64,000 nucleotides of DNA, from positions 1,341,766 to 1,405,765 of the forward strand of contig NZ_LHCI01000106.1 in NCBI RefSeq assembly GCF_001280255.1, written 5' to 3'. The notes below the pieces were generated by a model. That model searched no databases, was not told where the DNA came from, and worked only from the letters and a program-made list of their open reading frames with translations. The translations under genes and the position numbers were made by a program. This document shows, in pieces, positions 1-7,084 of the stretch. This stretch comes from Thermus aquaticus. GTDB lineage: Bacteria > Deinococcota > Deinococci > Deinococcales > Thermaceae. Position 1 is the first letter of the stretch, and each line of letters begins with the position of its first letter.

Positions 1-175
1 GGGAGTTGTCCAGGGCGTGGCCCATGTGCAGGCTCCCCGTGACGTTGGGGGGCGGCATGAAGATGACGAAGGGGGGCTTGCTGCTTTTGGGGTTGGCCAC
101 GAAGGGGTTTTCCGCCCACTTCTTGGCCCACTTGGGTTCCACGGACTTGGGGTCGTAGGCCTTGGGTAGGTCCAT
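1..175 (-). CDS. valS: Valyl-tRNA synthetase, N-terminal fragment
   Basis: Class I aminoacyl-tRNA synthetase that charges tRNA-Val in the cytoplasm. Only the first 58 residues lie in the window; the gene runs off the left edge. The translation starts MDLPKAYDPKSVEPKWAKKW and reaches the PPPNVTGSLHMGHALDN segment, which holds the HMGH form of the HIGH ATP-binding signature. This N-terminus is nearly identical to the T. thermophilus ValRS I know. The ATG complements 173-175. No pathway partner is visible to its right. Confidence 0.95.
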   Translation of the reverse strand, partial: MDLPKAYDPKSVEPKWAKKWAENPFVANPKSSKPPFVIFMPPPNVTGSLHMGHALDNS

Positions 176-217
176 GCTACCCATCACTTTACCCGGGAGC
201 GCTAGGATGGGGCTACC

Positions 218-409
218 ATGGGCGAAGCGGCCCAGCCTCGGCCCTTGAGCCTCGAGGCCTACCTGGAGTGGGAGGCCCAAAGCCCCGAGCGCCACGAGCT
301 GGTGGAGGGGCATGGGATCCACACCGAGGGCCAGGTGTTTCTGCCCTGCGTGGATGCCCCCTTGGACCTCCACGCCCTCTACGAAGACGTGGAGCTGGAG
401 AGGGCGTAG
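218..409 (+). pseudogene. Uma2 (DUF820) family remnant with internal deletion
   Basis: The 63-residue reading frame joins two ends of a Uma2-family (DUF820, PD-(D/E)XK nuclease-like) protein. Residues 1-31 match the family N-terminus (LSLEAYLEWEAQSPERHELVEG). Residues from about 36 match its C-terminus (VFLPCVDAPLDLHALYEDVE). The family is usually about 180-200 aa, so roughly 120 residues, including the catalytic core, are missing. The 3' end overlaps the convergent neighbour by 31 bp. The family match is from memory of conserved patterns; the internal deletion is inferred from length. Confidence 0.6.
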
Positions 410-981
410 AGGTAGTAGCGGCCGTCTCCCAGATGGAAGAAGGCCTCCTCGTAGGCCAGGCCCTCAACGGGGGTCTCGGGCGGGATGGGAAGGAAAAAAT
501 CCCCCACGCGGATGCCCTCGGGGAGGACCTCCAAAGGCCCCTGGGCCAACTTTTGGCTTTCCCCTTCGGGGTCGTTCAAGGGGGTGAGGAGGAGGCGGAC
601 GGGGAGGCCCTTAAGGCTTTGGAGGACGTTGGTGGGGTCCTGGAAGGGGGCCTTGTGGAGGAGGCGTTCCTCCACCTCGGCCACCTCCCCCAAAAGGGCG
701 TAGCGGTCCAGGGGCAGGAGGGCCTTCCCGCTTTCCAGAAGGACGAGAAAGCGGGCCCGGTCCTCTTCGGAGAGGAGGATGGGGGCTTTTCCCTGGCCCA
801 CCCTGGGGTCCTGGTCCAGCCTGCCTTTGAGGAGGGCTTTCGCCGCCTCCAGGGCCTCCTCCCGCGTGGGGTAGAGGCTGTAGGGGTTCACCTTAAAAAG
901 GAGCTCCAGGCCCCTGGGCCCCTGGACCAGCCAGGCCAGGTGGAGCTCGTAAAAGCGCTTCTTCTGCCACTCGGGGTACAC
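379..981 (-). CDS. Hypothetical protein, 200 aa
   Basis: I do not recognise a characterised family. The 200-residue protein has no signal peptide or membrane segment. It begins VYPEWQKKRFYELHLAWLVQ (GTG start), has a charged helical stretch near residues 35-55 and ends in a serine-rich tail. I chose the GTG at 979-981 over upstream in-frame starts because TATACT ends exactly 6 nt before it, the leaderless arrangement seen for many genes here. It is divergent from mrp and converges on the Uma2 remnant. Codon use resembles neighbouring genes, so it is probably real. Confidence 0.7.
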   Translation of the reverse strand: MYPEWQKKRFYELHLAWLVQGPRGLELLFKVNPYSLYPTREEALEAAKALLKGRLDQDPRVGQGKAPILLSEEDRARFLVLLESGKALLPLDRYALLGEVAEVEERLLHKAPFQDPTNVLQSLKGLPVRLLLTPLNDPEGESQKLAQGPLEVLPEGIRVGDFFLPIPPETPVEGLAYEEAFFHLGDGRYYLYALSSSTSS

Positions 982-1047
982 GCTAGGAGTATAAGTGTGA
1001 GGCCGCGCCTTGCCCAAAACTTCGCCCTGGTATAGCCTAGGCCCGGT
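982..1047. promoter_or_regulatory. Divergent promoter region, hypothetical gene / mrp
   Basis: On the minus strand TATACT lies 6 nt before the GTG at 981, consistent with leaderless transcription. On the plus strand a TTGCCC and a TATAGC about 15 bp apart precede the mrp ATG at 1048. The two promoters share this 66-bp gap. Assignments are by eye. Confidence 0.5.
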
Positions 1048-2100
1048 ATGGCGCTTTCCGAAGAGCGGGTCCTCGAGGCCCTGAGGGGGGTCATGGACCC
1101 CGAGCTGGGCAAAGACCTGGTCTCCTTGGGCATGGTGGGGGAGATCCGCCTGGAAGGGAATAAGGCGGACCTCCTCATCCACCTCACCACCCCGGCCTGT
1201 CCCCTAAAGGGCCAGATTGAGGCCGACATCCGGCGGGCCCTTTCGCCTCTGGGCCTGGAGGAGGTGCGGGTGCGCTTTGGCGGCGGGGTGCGCCCTCCCG
1301 AGCAGTACCCCATCCCCGGGGTCAAGCACGTGGTGGCGGTGGGCTCGGGCAAGGGCGGGGTGGGGAAGAGCACCGTGGCCGCCAACCTGGCCCTGGCCCT
1401 GAGCCGCGAGGGCGCCCGGGTGGGCCTTCTGGACGCCGACCTCTACGGCCCGAGCCAGGCCAAGATGCTGGGCCTCGAGGGGGAGAGGCTCAAGGTGGAC
1501 GGAAACCGCAAAATCCTCCCCCTGGAGGCCCACGGCATCAAGGTCCTCTCCATCGCCAACATCGTCCCCCCGGGGCAAGCCATGATCTGGCGGGGTCCCA
1601 TCCTCCACGGCACCATCAAGCAGTTTCTGGAGGACGTGAACTGGGGGGAGCTGGACTACCTGGTGGTGGACCTCCCCCCGGGGACCGGGGACGTGCAGCT
1701 TTCCCTGACCCAGCTCACCCGGGTCTCGGGCGGGGTCATCGTCACCACGCCCCAGGAGGTGGCCCTCATGGACGCCGAGCGGGCCGCCGACATGTTTAAG
1801 AAGGTCCAGGTGCCCGTTCTGGGGGTCCTGGAGAACATGAGCGCCTTCCTCTGCCCCCACTGCGGCAAGCCCACCCCCATCTTCGGGGAGGGGGGCGGAA
1901 GGCGGCTTGCCGAGAGGCTCAAGACCCGCTTCCTGGGCGAGGTTCCCCTCACCCTTTCCCTTCGGGAAAGCGGGGACAAAGGGCTCCCCATCGTGGCCGC
2001 TGACCCCGAGGGCCTCGAGGCCCAGGCCTTCATAAGGGCGGCCAGGGAGCTCGCCGCCGCCCTAAGCGTCCAGGCCTTCATCTCCCTGCCCATGGCCTAG
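1048..2100 (+). CDS. mrp: Mrp/NBP35 (ApbC) iron-sulfur carrier ATPase
   Basis: Cytoplasmic P-loop ATPase of the Mrp/ApbC family, which holds and delivers [4Fe-4S] clusters to apoproteins. Of 350 residues, about 1-80 form a MIP18/DUF59 domain (PACP motif near 49-52). The deviant Walker A GSGKGGVGKS is at about 99-108. A CPHC motif (Cys269 and Cys272) supplies the cluster ligands expected at the dimer interface. Two bases separate its stop from the next gene, which encodes a SufR-like Fe-S-responsive regulator, so the pair probably coordinates Fe-S homeostasis. The length is typical for bacterial Mrp with the N-terminal domain. Confidence 0.95.
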   Translation: MALSEERVLEALRGVMDPELGKDLVSLGMVGEIRLEGNKADLLIHLTTPACPLKGQIEADIRRALSPLGLEEVRVRFGGGVRPPEQYPIPGVKHVVAVGSGKGGVGKSTVAANLALALSREGARVGLLDADLYGPSQAKMLGLEGERLKVDGNRKILPLEAHGIKVLSIANIVPPGQAMIWRGPILHGTIKQFLEDVNWGELDYLVVDLPPGTGDVQLSLTQLTRVSGGVIVTTPQEVALMDAERAADMFKKVQVPVLGVLENMSAFLCPHCGKPTPIFGEGGGRRLAERLKTRFLGEVPLTLSLRESGDKGLPIVAADPEGLEAQAFIRAARELAAALSVQAFISLPMA

Positions 2101-2101
2101 A

Positions 2102-2698
2102 ATGGCCCTCCTTCTGGAAGGCACCAAGGAAAAGGTTCTGGAGCTCCTCAGGGCCCGGCCCCTCACCGCCAAGGAGGTGGCCGAGGCCCTGGGCCTGAGC
2201 CGGGCCGCCGTGGGCAAGCACCTCCAGGACCTGGAGGCCCGGGGCCTGGTGCGCTCCGAGGTGCGGCGCTGCTCGGGCCGGGGCCGCCCCTACCGCCTCT
2301 ACCGGGCCCAGGACGGGGAGAGCCCCTACGCCCTCCTCTGCCGGGACGTCCTGCAGGGGCTGGAGAAGGCCTTGGGCAAGGAGGGGGTGGTGGCCTTTTT
2401 GGCCCAGCGGAACCTGGTCCGCCTGGCTCCCCTGGACCTGAGGGGCCTTCCCCCGAAGGAAAAGCTCACCCGGCTGGCCCGGCGCCTCAACGAGGAGGGG
2501 TACGAGGCGGAGGTGGTGGAGGAGGAAGGGCGCCTTTACCTCTGCCAGCGGCGCTGCCCCAAGCTGGCCCTCTCCCGGGAGCACGAGGCCTTGTGCCAGG
2601 GGGAGCTTCTGGCCTACCAGGAGCTTCTGGGCCTGCCCCTGGTGCGGGAGGAGCGGATCGCCGAGGGGGGAAGCTGTTGCCGCTACCGGGTAGAATGA
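2102..2698 (+). CDS. SufR-like HTH transcriptional regulator
   Basis: 198-residue regulator. Residues about 6-60 form a winged HTH (LTAKEVAEALGLSRAAVGKH recognition region). The C-terminal third carries clustered cysteines: LCQRRC, then EALCQ, then GSCC. This layout resembles the [4Fe-4S]-binding cysteines of cyanobacterial SufR. It starts at ATG 2102, directly after mrp, and its stop nearly abuts prmA. Neighbourhood plus cysteines suggest an Fe-S sensor controlling mrp or suf genes. The cluster is inferred, not shown; a generic ArsR/DeoR-type repressor remains possible. Confidence 0.75.
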   Translation: MALLLEGTKEKVLELLRARPLTAKEVAEALGLSRAAVGKHLQDLEARGLVRSEVRRCSGRGRPYRLYRAQDGESPYALLCRDVLQGLEKALGKEGVVAFLAQRNLVRLAPLDLRGLPPKEKLTRLARRLNEEGYEAEVVEEEGRLYLCQRRCPKLALSREHEALCQGELLAYQELLGLPLVREERIAEGGSCCRYRVE

Positions 2699-2702
2699 CG
2701 GG

Positions 2703-3461
2703 GTGTGGGTTTACCGCCTGAAGGGCACGCCCCTGGAGCTGGACGCCCTCATCCCCGAGCTTTTTGACCGGGGGGCCCGGGGGATCCTGGAGGGGGAAGG
2801 GGAGATCCTGGCCTACTTTCCGGCCAGAACGGACTTGCCCTTTGGCGGGGAATGGGAAGAGCTTCCCGACGAGGACTGGATGGAGGCCTGGCGGCGGGAC
2901 CTGAAGCCCGCCCTGGCCCCGCCCTTCGTGGTCCTCGCCCCCTGGCACGCCTGGGAGGGGGAGGGGATTCCCCTGGTCATTGAGCCCGGCATGGCCTTCG
3001 GCACCGGGCACCACGAGACCACGCGCCTCGCCCTCATGGCCCTGGCCCGGCACCTTTCCCCCGGGGAAAGGGTCCTGGACGTGGGCACGGGAAGCGGCAT
3101 CCTGGCCATCGCCGCCGAGAAGCTTGGGGGGAAGGCCCTGGGGGTGGACGTGGACCCAAGCGTCCTCCCCCAGGCCGAGGCCAACGCCAGAAGAAACGGG
3201 GTCTATCCCCAGTTTCTCCTGGGGAGCCTCGAGGCCGCCCTGCCCCTGGCCCCCTTCGGCCTCGTGGTGGCCAACCTCTTCGCCGAGCTCCACGCCGAGC
3301 TCGCCCCCCTTTACCGGGAGGCCCTCGCCCCCGGGGGGCGGCTTCTCCTCACGGGCATCCTCGAGGAGAAGGCCCCCCTGGTGCGGGAGGCCATGGCGGG
3401 CCTCACCCCCCTGGAGGAGGCGGCCGAGGGGGAGTGGGTCCTCCTAGCCTACAGGAGGTGA
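2703..3461 (+). CDS. prmA: Ribosomal protein L11 methyltransferase PrmA
   Basis: S-adenosylmethionine-dependent enzyme that methylates ribosomal protein L11. The 252 residues show the small N-terminal L11-recognition domain, a linker, and a class I methyltransferase core. SAM-binding motif I is VLDVGTGSGILAIAA, and GMAFGTGHHETT is the PrmA-typical loop. The sequence aligns by eye nearly throughout with T. thermophilus PrmA. The start is GTG (GTGTGGGTT). It lies 4 bp after the SufR-like gene and runs into rsmE, an operon of translation-machinery modifiers. Confidence 0.96.
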   Translation: MWVYRLKGTPLELDALIPELFDRGARGILEGEGEILAYFPARTDLPFGGEWEELPDEDWMEAWRRDLKPALAPPFVVLAPWHAWEGEGIPLVIEPGMAFGTGHHETTRLALMALARHLSPGERVLDVGTGSGILAIAAEKLGGKALGVDVDPSVLPQAEANARRNGVYPQFLLGSLEAALPLAPFGLVVANLFAELHAELAPLYREALAPGGRLLLTGILEEKAPLVREAMAGLTPLEEAAEGEWVLLAYRR

Positions 3462-3463
3462 GG

Positions 3464-4150
3464 GTGCGCCCCCACCGCGCCTATAGCCCCGGCCTCACCG
3501 GCCTCCTCCCCCTGGAGGAGGGCCGCCACCTGGTGGAGGTGCTGAGGGCCGGGGTGGGGGACCGCTTCACCGTCTTTGACGAAAGCCGCGAGGCCCTGGC
3601 CGAGGTGGTGGACCTGGGCCCCCCGGTCCGCTACCGCATCCTGGAGGAGAGGAGGCCCGAGCGAGAGGTGGGGGTGGAGGTGGTCCTCTACGTGGCCCTC
3701 CTCAAGGGGGACAAGCTTTCCGAGGTGGTGCGGGCGGCCACGGAACTCGGGGCCACCAGGATCCAGCCCCTCATCACCCGCCACAGTGTGCCCAAGGAGA
3801 TGGGGGAGGGGAAGCTAAGGCGGCTAAAGGCCATCGCCAAGGAGGCGGCCAAGCAGTCGGGGAGGCTTCGGGTGCCCGAGGTCCTCTCCCCCATCCCCCT
3901 GAAGGCGGTGCCAGAGGTGGAGCAGGGCCTCGTGGCCCACGTGGGAGCGAGGGCTTTGGTGCGGGAGGTCCTGGACCCGAACCGGAATCTCTCCTTGGCC
4001 GTGGGGCCGGAAGGGGGCTTCGCCGAGGAGGAGGTGGCCCTCCTTGAGGAGCGGGGCTTCGCCCCGGTGAGCCTGGGGCGGCGGATCCTCAGGGCGGAGA
4101 CGGCGGCTACTGCCCTTTTGGCCATAGTGACCGCCGGGGAGGGGCGGTGA
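3464..4150 (+). CDS. rsmE: 16S rRNA (uracil1498-N3)-methyltransferase RsmE
   Basis: SPOUT-class methyltransferase acting on U1498 of 16S rRNA. The deep-trefoil-knot signatures are present near the C-terminus: VGPEGGFAEEE and LGRRILRAETAA. I placed the start at GTG 3464 because AGGAGG at 3453-3458 is spaced 5 nt from it and the product then begins (V)RPHRAYSPGLTG at 228 aa, as in T. thermophilus. GTG 3458, overlapping the prmA stop, is the alternative. The 3' end overlaps the next gene by 4 bp. Confidence 0.94.
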   Translation: MRPHRAYSPGLTGLLPLEEGRHLVEVLRAGVGDRFTVFDESREALAEVVDLGPPVRYRILEERRPEREVGVEVVLYVALLKGDKLSEVVRAATELGATRIQPLITRHSVPKEMGEGKLRRLKAIAKEAAKQSGRLRVPEVLSPIPLKAVPEVEQGLVAHVGARALVREVLDPNRNLSLAVGPEGGFAEEEVALLEERGFAPVSLGRRILRAETAATALLAIVTAGEGR

Positions 4151-4533
4151 GGGGGCTTCTTCTTCTCCTCCTTCTCCTTTCCGCCTGCCGCTACACCTTT
4201 TTGCCCCTGGACCCGGGAAGGCCCCCGCTCCCGGAGAGGCCTTTTGTGGTGGCGCGTCTCCTCAAGGATGGGGAGGAGGCCAGGCTGGTCCTGAGGGTGG
4301 AGCGGCTTCCCGGGCCCGGGTACCTGCACCTGAAGTGGTACCGGGAGGGGGATCTCCTCCTGGAGAAGGCCCTTTTCCTGGAGGGCCCTGGGGTCCAGGA
4401 GGCCCGCTTTCCCCTGAAGGAAGGCTACCACCGCCTGGTGGGGCTTTGGGCGGGAGGGGTTCTTTTCCAGCTGGACCTGGGCACGCCCCTTCTACCGGAC
4501 CCCGATGAGGAAGAGGATCAGGGGAACCGTTAG
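4147..4533 (+). CDS. Small putative lipoprotein
   Basis: 128-residue secreted protein starting at the GTG that overlaps the rsmE stop (GTGA). The N-terminus is a leucine-rich signal ending in a lipobox (LLLSAC, Cys at about residue 14), so a lipid-anchored envelope protein is likely. The remainder is beta-rich with no recognised domain and ends in an acidic tail. Translational coupling places it in the mrp-prmA-rsmE operon. Its last 42 bp overlap the convergent transporter gene. Function unknown. Confidence 0.75.
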   Translation: MRGLLLLLLLLSACRYTFLPLDPGRPPLPERPFVVARLLKDGEEARLVLRVERLPGPGYLHLKWYREGDLLLEKALFLEGPGVQEARFPLKEGYHRLVGLWAGGVLFQLDLGTPLLPDPDEEEDQGNR

Positions 4534-5394
4534 GAAGGCCAAGAAGGTGGAGACCACCACGCTTCGCCCTATGCGGGCCGCGTCCTTGCCAAACTCCCGG
4601 GAGAGCAAGAAGGCGTTGACGGCGATGGGGGTGGCGGACTGGAGCACCAGGACCTGGTGCTCCAGCCGGGGGAGGCCGAGGAGAAGCCCCGCCAGATAGG
4701 CGAAAAGGGGGGCCACGAGGAGCCGTAGGCCGCTCGCCCAAAGCTCAAAGGCTCCGAGCCGGAAGGGGGTTTGGGCCATCTGCGTCCCCAGGGTGAGGAG
4801 GAGGACGGGGATGGCGGCCTGGCCCATGAGGCGCACCCCCTCCTCCAGGCGGAAGGGGAAGACCACCCCCAGGCCCCGGAAGAGGAGGCCCAGGACGAGG
4901 GCGTAAAAGAGGGGCAGGCGCAGGGTGAAGCGGAGGCCCTCGAGGACCCCTCCCCCCCGGATGAAGGCGGGTCCCAGGCCGAACATGAGGACGCTGGAGA
5001 GGATGAAGTAGACCACGGCCAGCCCAAGCCCCACCTCCCCCAGGGCGAAGTAGGTGAGGGAAAGCCCCATGTTGCCGGAGTTGGGGAAGAGGGCAGCGAG
5101 GGCCAGGCTCTTGGCCGCCTCGGGGCTCTCCCTAAGGAGGCGGCCCAGGAGGGCCACGAAGAGGTAAAGACCCAGGTAGGTGAGGAGGAAGCCCAGGGTG
5201 AGGCCCAAAAGCCCTTCCCGGGAGAACTGGGCCCGGTACATGGCGTCAAAGATGAGGGCGGGCACCAGGAGGTAGACGGTGAGGCGGGAGAGGGTGGGGA
5301 GGTCCATGGCCATCCGCCGGCCCAAAAGGTAGCCCGAGAAGACCACCAGGGCCACGGGGAAGACGGTGTTGAGGAGGGCTTCCATGTGGGGCAT
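4492..5394 (-). CDS. AEC (auxin efflux carrier) family transporter
   Basis: Integral membrane transporter of 300 residues with about ten hydrophobic segments in two similar halves. Features typical of AEC/PIN-like carriers include SRLTVYLLVPALIFDAMYRA near the N-terminus, SGNMGLSLTY in the middle and a C-terminal SATPIAVNAFLLSREFG region. Substrates in bacteria are usually organic acids or amino-acid derivatives; none can be assigned here. Start MPHMEAL (5394); Met4 at 5385 is an alternative. It is divergent from an ornithine-cyclodeaminase-family gene with 9 bp between the starts, so the two may share regulation and an amino-acid-related substrate. Confidence 0.88.
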   Translation of the reverse strand: MPHMEALLNTVFPVALVVFSGYLLGRRMAMDLPTLSRLTVYLLVPALIFDAMYRAQFSREGLLGLTLGFLLTYLGLYLFVALLGRLLRESPEAAKSLALAALFPNSGNMGLSLTYFALGEVGLGLAVVYFILSSVLMFGLGPAFIRGGGVLEGLRFTLRLPLFYALVLGLLFRGLGVVFPFRLEEGVRLMGQAAIPVLLLTLGTQMAQTPFRLGAFELWASGLRLLVAPLFAYLAGLLLGLPRLEHQVLVLQSATPIAVNAFLLSREFGKDAARIGRSVVVSTFLAFLTVPLILFLIGVR

Positions 5395-5403
5395 TCTAGA
5401 GGC
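5369..5403 (+). promoter_or_regulatory. Leaderless promoter of the cyclodeaminase-family gene
   Basis: -35 TTGAGG (5369-5374), a 17-bp spacer and -10 CATTCT (5392-5397) are followed by AGAGGC and the ATG at 5404. No Shine-Dalgarno fits in the 6-nt gap, so transcription probably starts at the start codon. The promoter lies inside the 5' end of the divergent AEC gene. Confidence 0.7.
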
Positions 5404-6228
5404 ATGGGAGGCTATAGGGCTTTGGCCGAGGCCATCCGGGGCGTCCTCCTGAGGGGCGGGGTGGCCCCGAGGCGCCAGGTCCTCCCCATCCCCGGCGGGG
5501 CCTTTCTGGTGATGCCGGCGGCCGACGAGGAGGTGGCGGTCTGCAAGCTGGTCACGGTGCAGGAGGGACAAGACCCCATGGTCCGGGCGGAGGTCTGGGC
5601 CAGGCGCTTCTCTACGGGGGAGGTCTTCCACCTCCCCGGAGAGGAGATCACGAAAAGGCGCACCGCCGCCCTCTCCCTTCTCGCGGCCCAGGTCCTGGCC
5701 CCGAGGAAAGCGGGGGCCCTCCTCATCGTGGGCCCCGGGGCCCAGGGGGAGGCCCATCTGGAGGCCTTCCTCGAGGCCTTTCCCCTGAGCCGGGTCTACG
5801 TGCGGGGGAGGGGGAGGGCAAGGGTGGAGGCCCTTCTGCGAAAGGCCAGGGCGATGGGCCTCGAGGCCCTGGAGTGGACGGGGGAGGAGGTCCCGGAGGA
5901 CGTGGCCTTCCTCGTCACCGCTACCCCTAGCCCCACCCCGGTCCTTCCCGAGAGGGTGCCCCCCGGGGTCTTTCTGGCGGCGGTGGGCGCCTACCGCCCG
6001 GAGATGCGGGAGGTGCCGAAGGCCCTGGTGGAGCGGGCCGCCCTCTACGTGGACACGGAGGACGCCCTCCTGGAGGCCGGGGAGCTTCAGGGGGTAAAGA
6101 GGCCCGCCATCCCCCTAAAGGAAGCCCTTTTGGGGCGGCGGGCGGAAGGGGAGTTCGTCCTCTTTAAAAGCGTGGGCCACGCCCTCTTTGACCTGGCGGC
6201 GGTGCGGGCCCACCTGGGGCTACCCTAA
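5404..6228 (+). CDS. Ornithine cyclodeaminase / mu-crystallin family dehydrogenase
   Basis: 274-residue NAD(P)-binding protein of the OCD/mu-crystallin superfamily. The nucleotide-binding loop VGPGAQGEAHLEAF lies near residues 103-116. The C-terminal FKSVGHALFDLAAV motif is characteristic of the family. Members include ornithine cyclodeaminase, alanine dehydrogenase and delta-1-pyrroline-2-carboxylate reductase; the reaction cannot be fixed from sequence alone. The start is set by the leaderless promoter. It is shorter than classical OCDs (about 320-350 aa), lacking part of the N-terminal region. Its neighbour is a divergent AEC transporter. Confidence 0.85.
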   Translation: MGGYRALAEAIRGVLLRGGVAPRRQVLPIPGGAFLVMPAADEEVAVCKLVTVQEGQDPMVRAEVWARRFSTGEVFHLPGEEITKRRTAALSLLAAQVLAPRKAGALLIVGPGAQGEAHLEAFLEAFPLSRVYVRGRGRARVEALLRKARAMGLEALEWTGEEVPEDVAFLVTATPSPTPVLPERVPPGVFLAAVGAYRPEMREVPKALVERAALYVDTEDALLEAGELQGVKRPAIPLKEALLGRRAEGEFVLFKSVGHALFDLAAVRAHLGLP

Positions 6229-6229
6229 T

Positions 6230-6279
6230 ACCACCTCATGTTGGCGCAAGCCAGCATGGGGGCCCCGGCAAAAGGTTCC
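6230..6279 (+). repeat. Dispersed palindromic repeat, family B, copy 1
   Basis: Imperfect hairpin (ACCACCTCATGTTGGC, loop GCAA, GCCAGCATGGGGG) followed by GCCCCGGCAAAAGGTTCC. It starts immediately after the stop of the cyclodeaminase-family gene. Copies at 28208 and 46637 share the hairpin. The 46637 copy also shares the CCCCGGC-AAAGGTTCC extension. Confidence 0.8.
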
Positions 6280-6326
6280 GAAACAAGGGTATAAGTGGCC
6301 GTCTACCCCTTTGTTCGCAAGGCTTA

Positions 6327-6936
6327 GAGGCTGTCGTAAAAGGGTGGTATCCTTGAAGGGTGCCTTTTAGACGATGTTACCCCAGCGACCTAACCGACGA
6401 GGAGTGGGCCCTCCTGGAGCCCCTCATTCCCGCCCCCAAGCCCGGCGGCCGGCCCGCCAAGGTGTCCAGAAGAGAGATCATGAACGCCATCCTTTACGTC
6501 CTGAAGAACGGCATCCCCTGGCGAGCCATGCCCCATGACCTGCCCCACTGGTCCACCGTCTACCACTACTTTCGCCAGTGGCAGAAGGAGGGGGTGTGGG
6601 AGAAAGCGGTGCAAGCCCTGGTCCGCCGGGACCGGGATTGAGACCTTCCAGGTGCGGGGGCTTGGCCGGGTCCGGAAGGGGGTACGGGGGGTCTGGGTGC
6701 GGGAGGGGGCGGAGGTGCCGGAGATTCCGCGGGAGCGTGGGTTCAAGCCTTTACCTAAGCGGTGGGTGGTGGAGAGGACCTTTGCCTGGCTGGGGCGGAA
6801 CCGGCGTCTTGCCAAGGACTATGAGGAGAACCCTCGGGTAAGCGAGGCCTGGGTCTATCTGGGCATGCTACGATTGTTGGTGAAGCGGCTAGCCAGGGCC
6901 GCGTAACTGCCCCTGGAGGACTTTTACGACAGCCTC
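6327..6936 (+). mobile_element. Internally deleted IS5-family (IS427-group-like) element
   Basis: A 610-bp element bounded by perfect 16-bp inverted repeats, GAGGCTGTCGTAAAAG (6327-6342) and its complement (6921-6936). TA dinucleotides on both sides are consistent with a 2-bp target duplication. It encloses the two ends of an IS5-family transposase with the middle missing, so it cannot mobilise itself. Complete relatives are usually about 840-870 bp. Identical termini suggest recent mobility, possibly in trans. It inserted at the edge of a family A repeat. Confidence 0.88.
6360..6906 (+). pseudogene. IS5-family transposase, catalytic centre deleted
   Basis: Residues 1-93 (GTG start at 6360) are the N-terminal domain: [42 protein letters not shown]. 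The frame stops at 6641. A different frame then encodes the C-terminal part, [20 protein letters not shown], containing the presumed catalytic Glu of the DDE triad. The intervening region with the two catalytic Asp residues is absent. This is therefore a deletion, not a programmed frameshift. Confidence 0.88.
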
Positions 6937-7036
6937 TAAGTACCCGCACTTTGGTTTCGCAACATGGGGTGCCCAAACCGGGGCTAAGGGTTTTTCTGGG
7001 GCCCCCACCGTGGTTTTTGCCGCGGCGGGGTACTTA
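6937..7036 (+). repeat. Dispersed GC-palindrome repeat, family A, copy 1 (long form)
   Basis: About 100 bp beginning TAAGTACCCGCACTTTGG and ending GCCGCGGCGGGGTACTTA. The same sequence, in reverse orientation with scattered differences, lies between murF and the next gene at 57104-57217, including CGCAACA-GGGGTGCCCAA and TTTTTCTGGGGCC-CCACC-type segments. No coding function is evident. The IS element sits at its left edge. Confidence 0.75.
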
Positions 7037-7084
7037 GATGCGCTTGGAGCCTCCGCCGTGGCAAAAGCCGCGGCGGGGCATTTA
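7037..7084 (+). repeat. Dispersed GC-palindrome repeat, family A, copy 2 (short form)
   Basis: Tandem short copy: GATGCGCTT, then CCGCCGTGGCAAAAGCCGCGGCGGGGCATTTA. It matches the copy at 19878-19931. Its terminal TTA provides the stop codon of the quinone oxidoreductase gene on the minus strand. Confidence 0.7.

Noticed and set aside
4771-5403. Upstream in-frame extension of the cyclodeaminase-family gene
   Set aside because: The extension is antisense to the AEC gene and lacks homology; a leaderless promoter fixes the start at 5404.
6360-6906. Programmed frameshift joining the two transposase frames
   Set aside because: The region with the two catalytic Asp residues is absent, so a shift would not yield an active enzyme.
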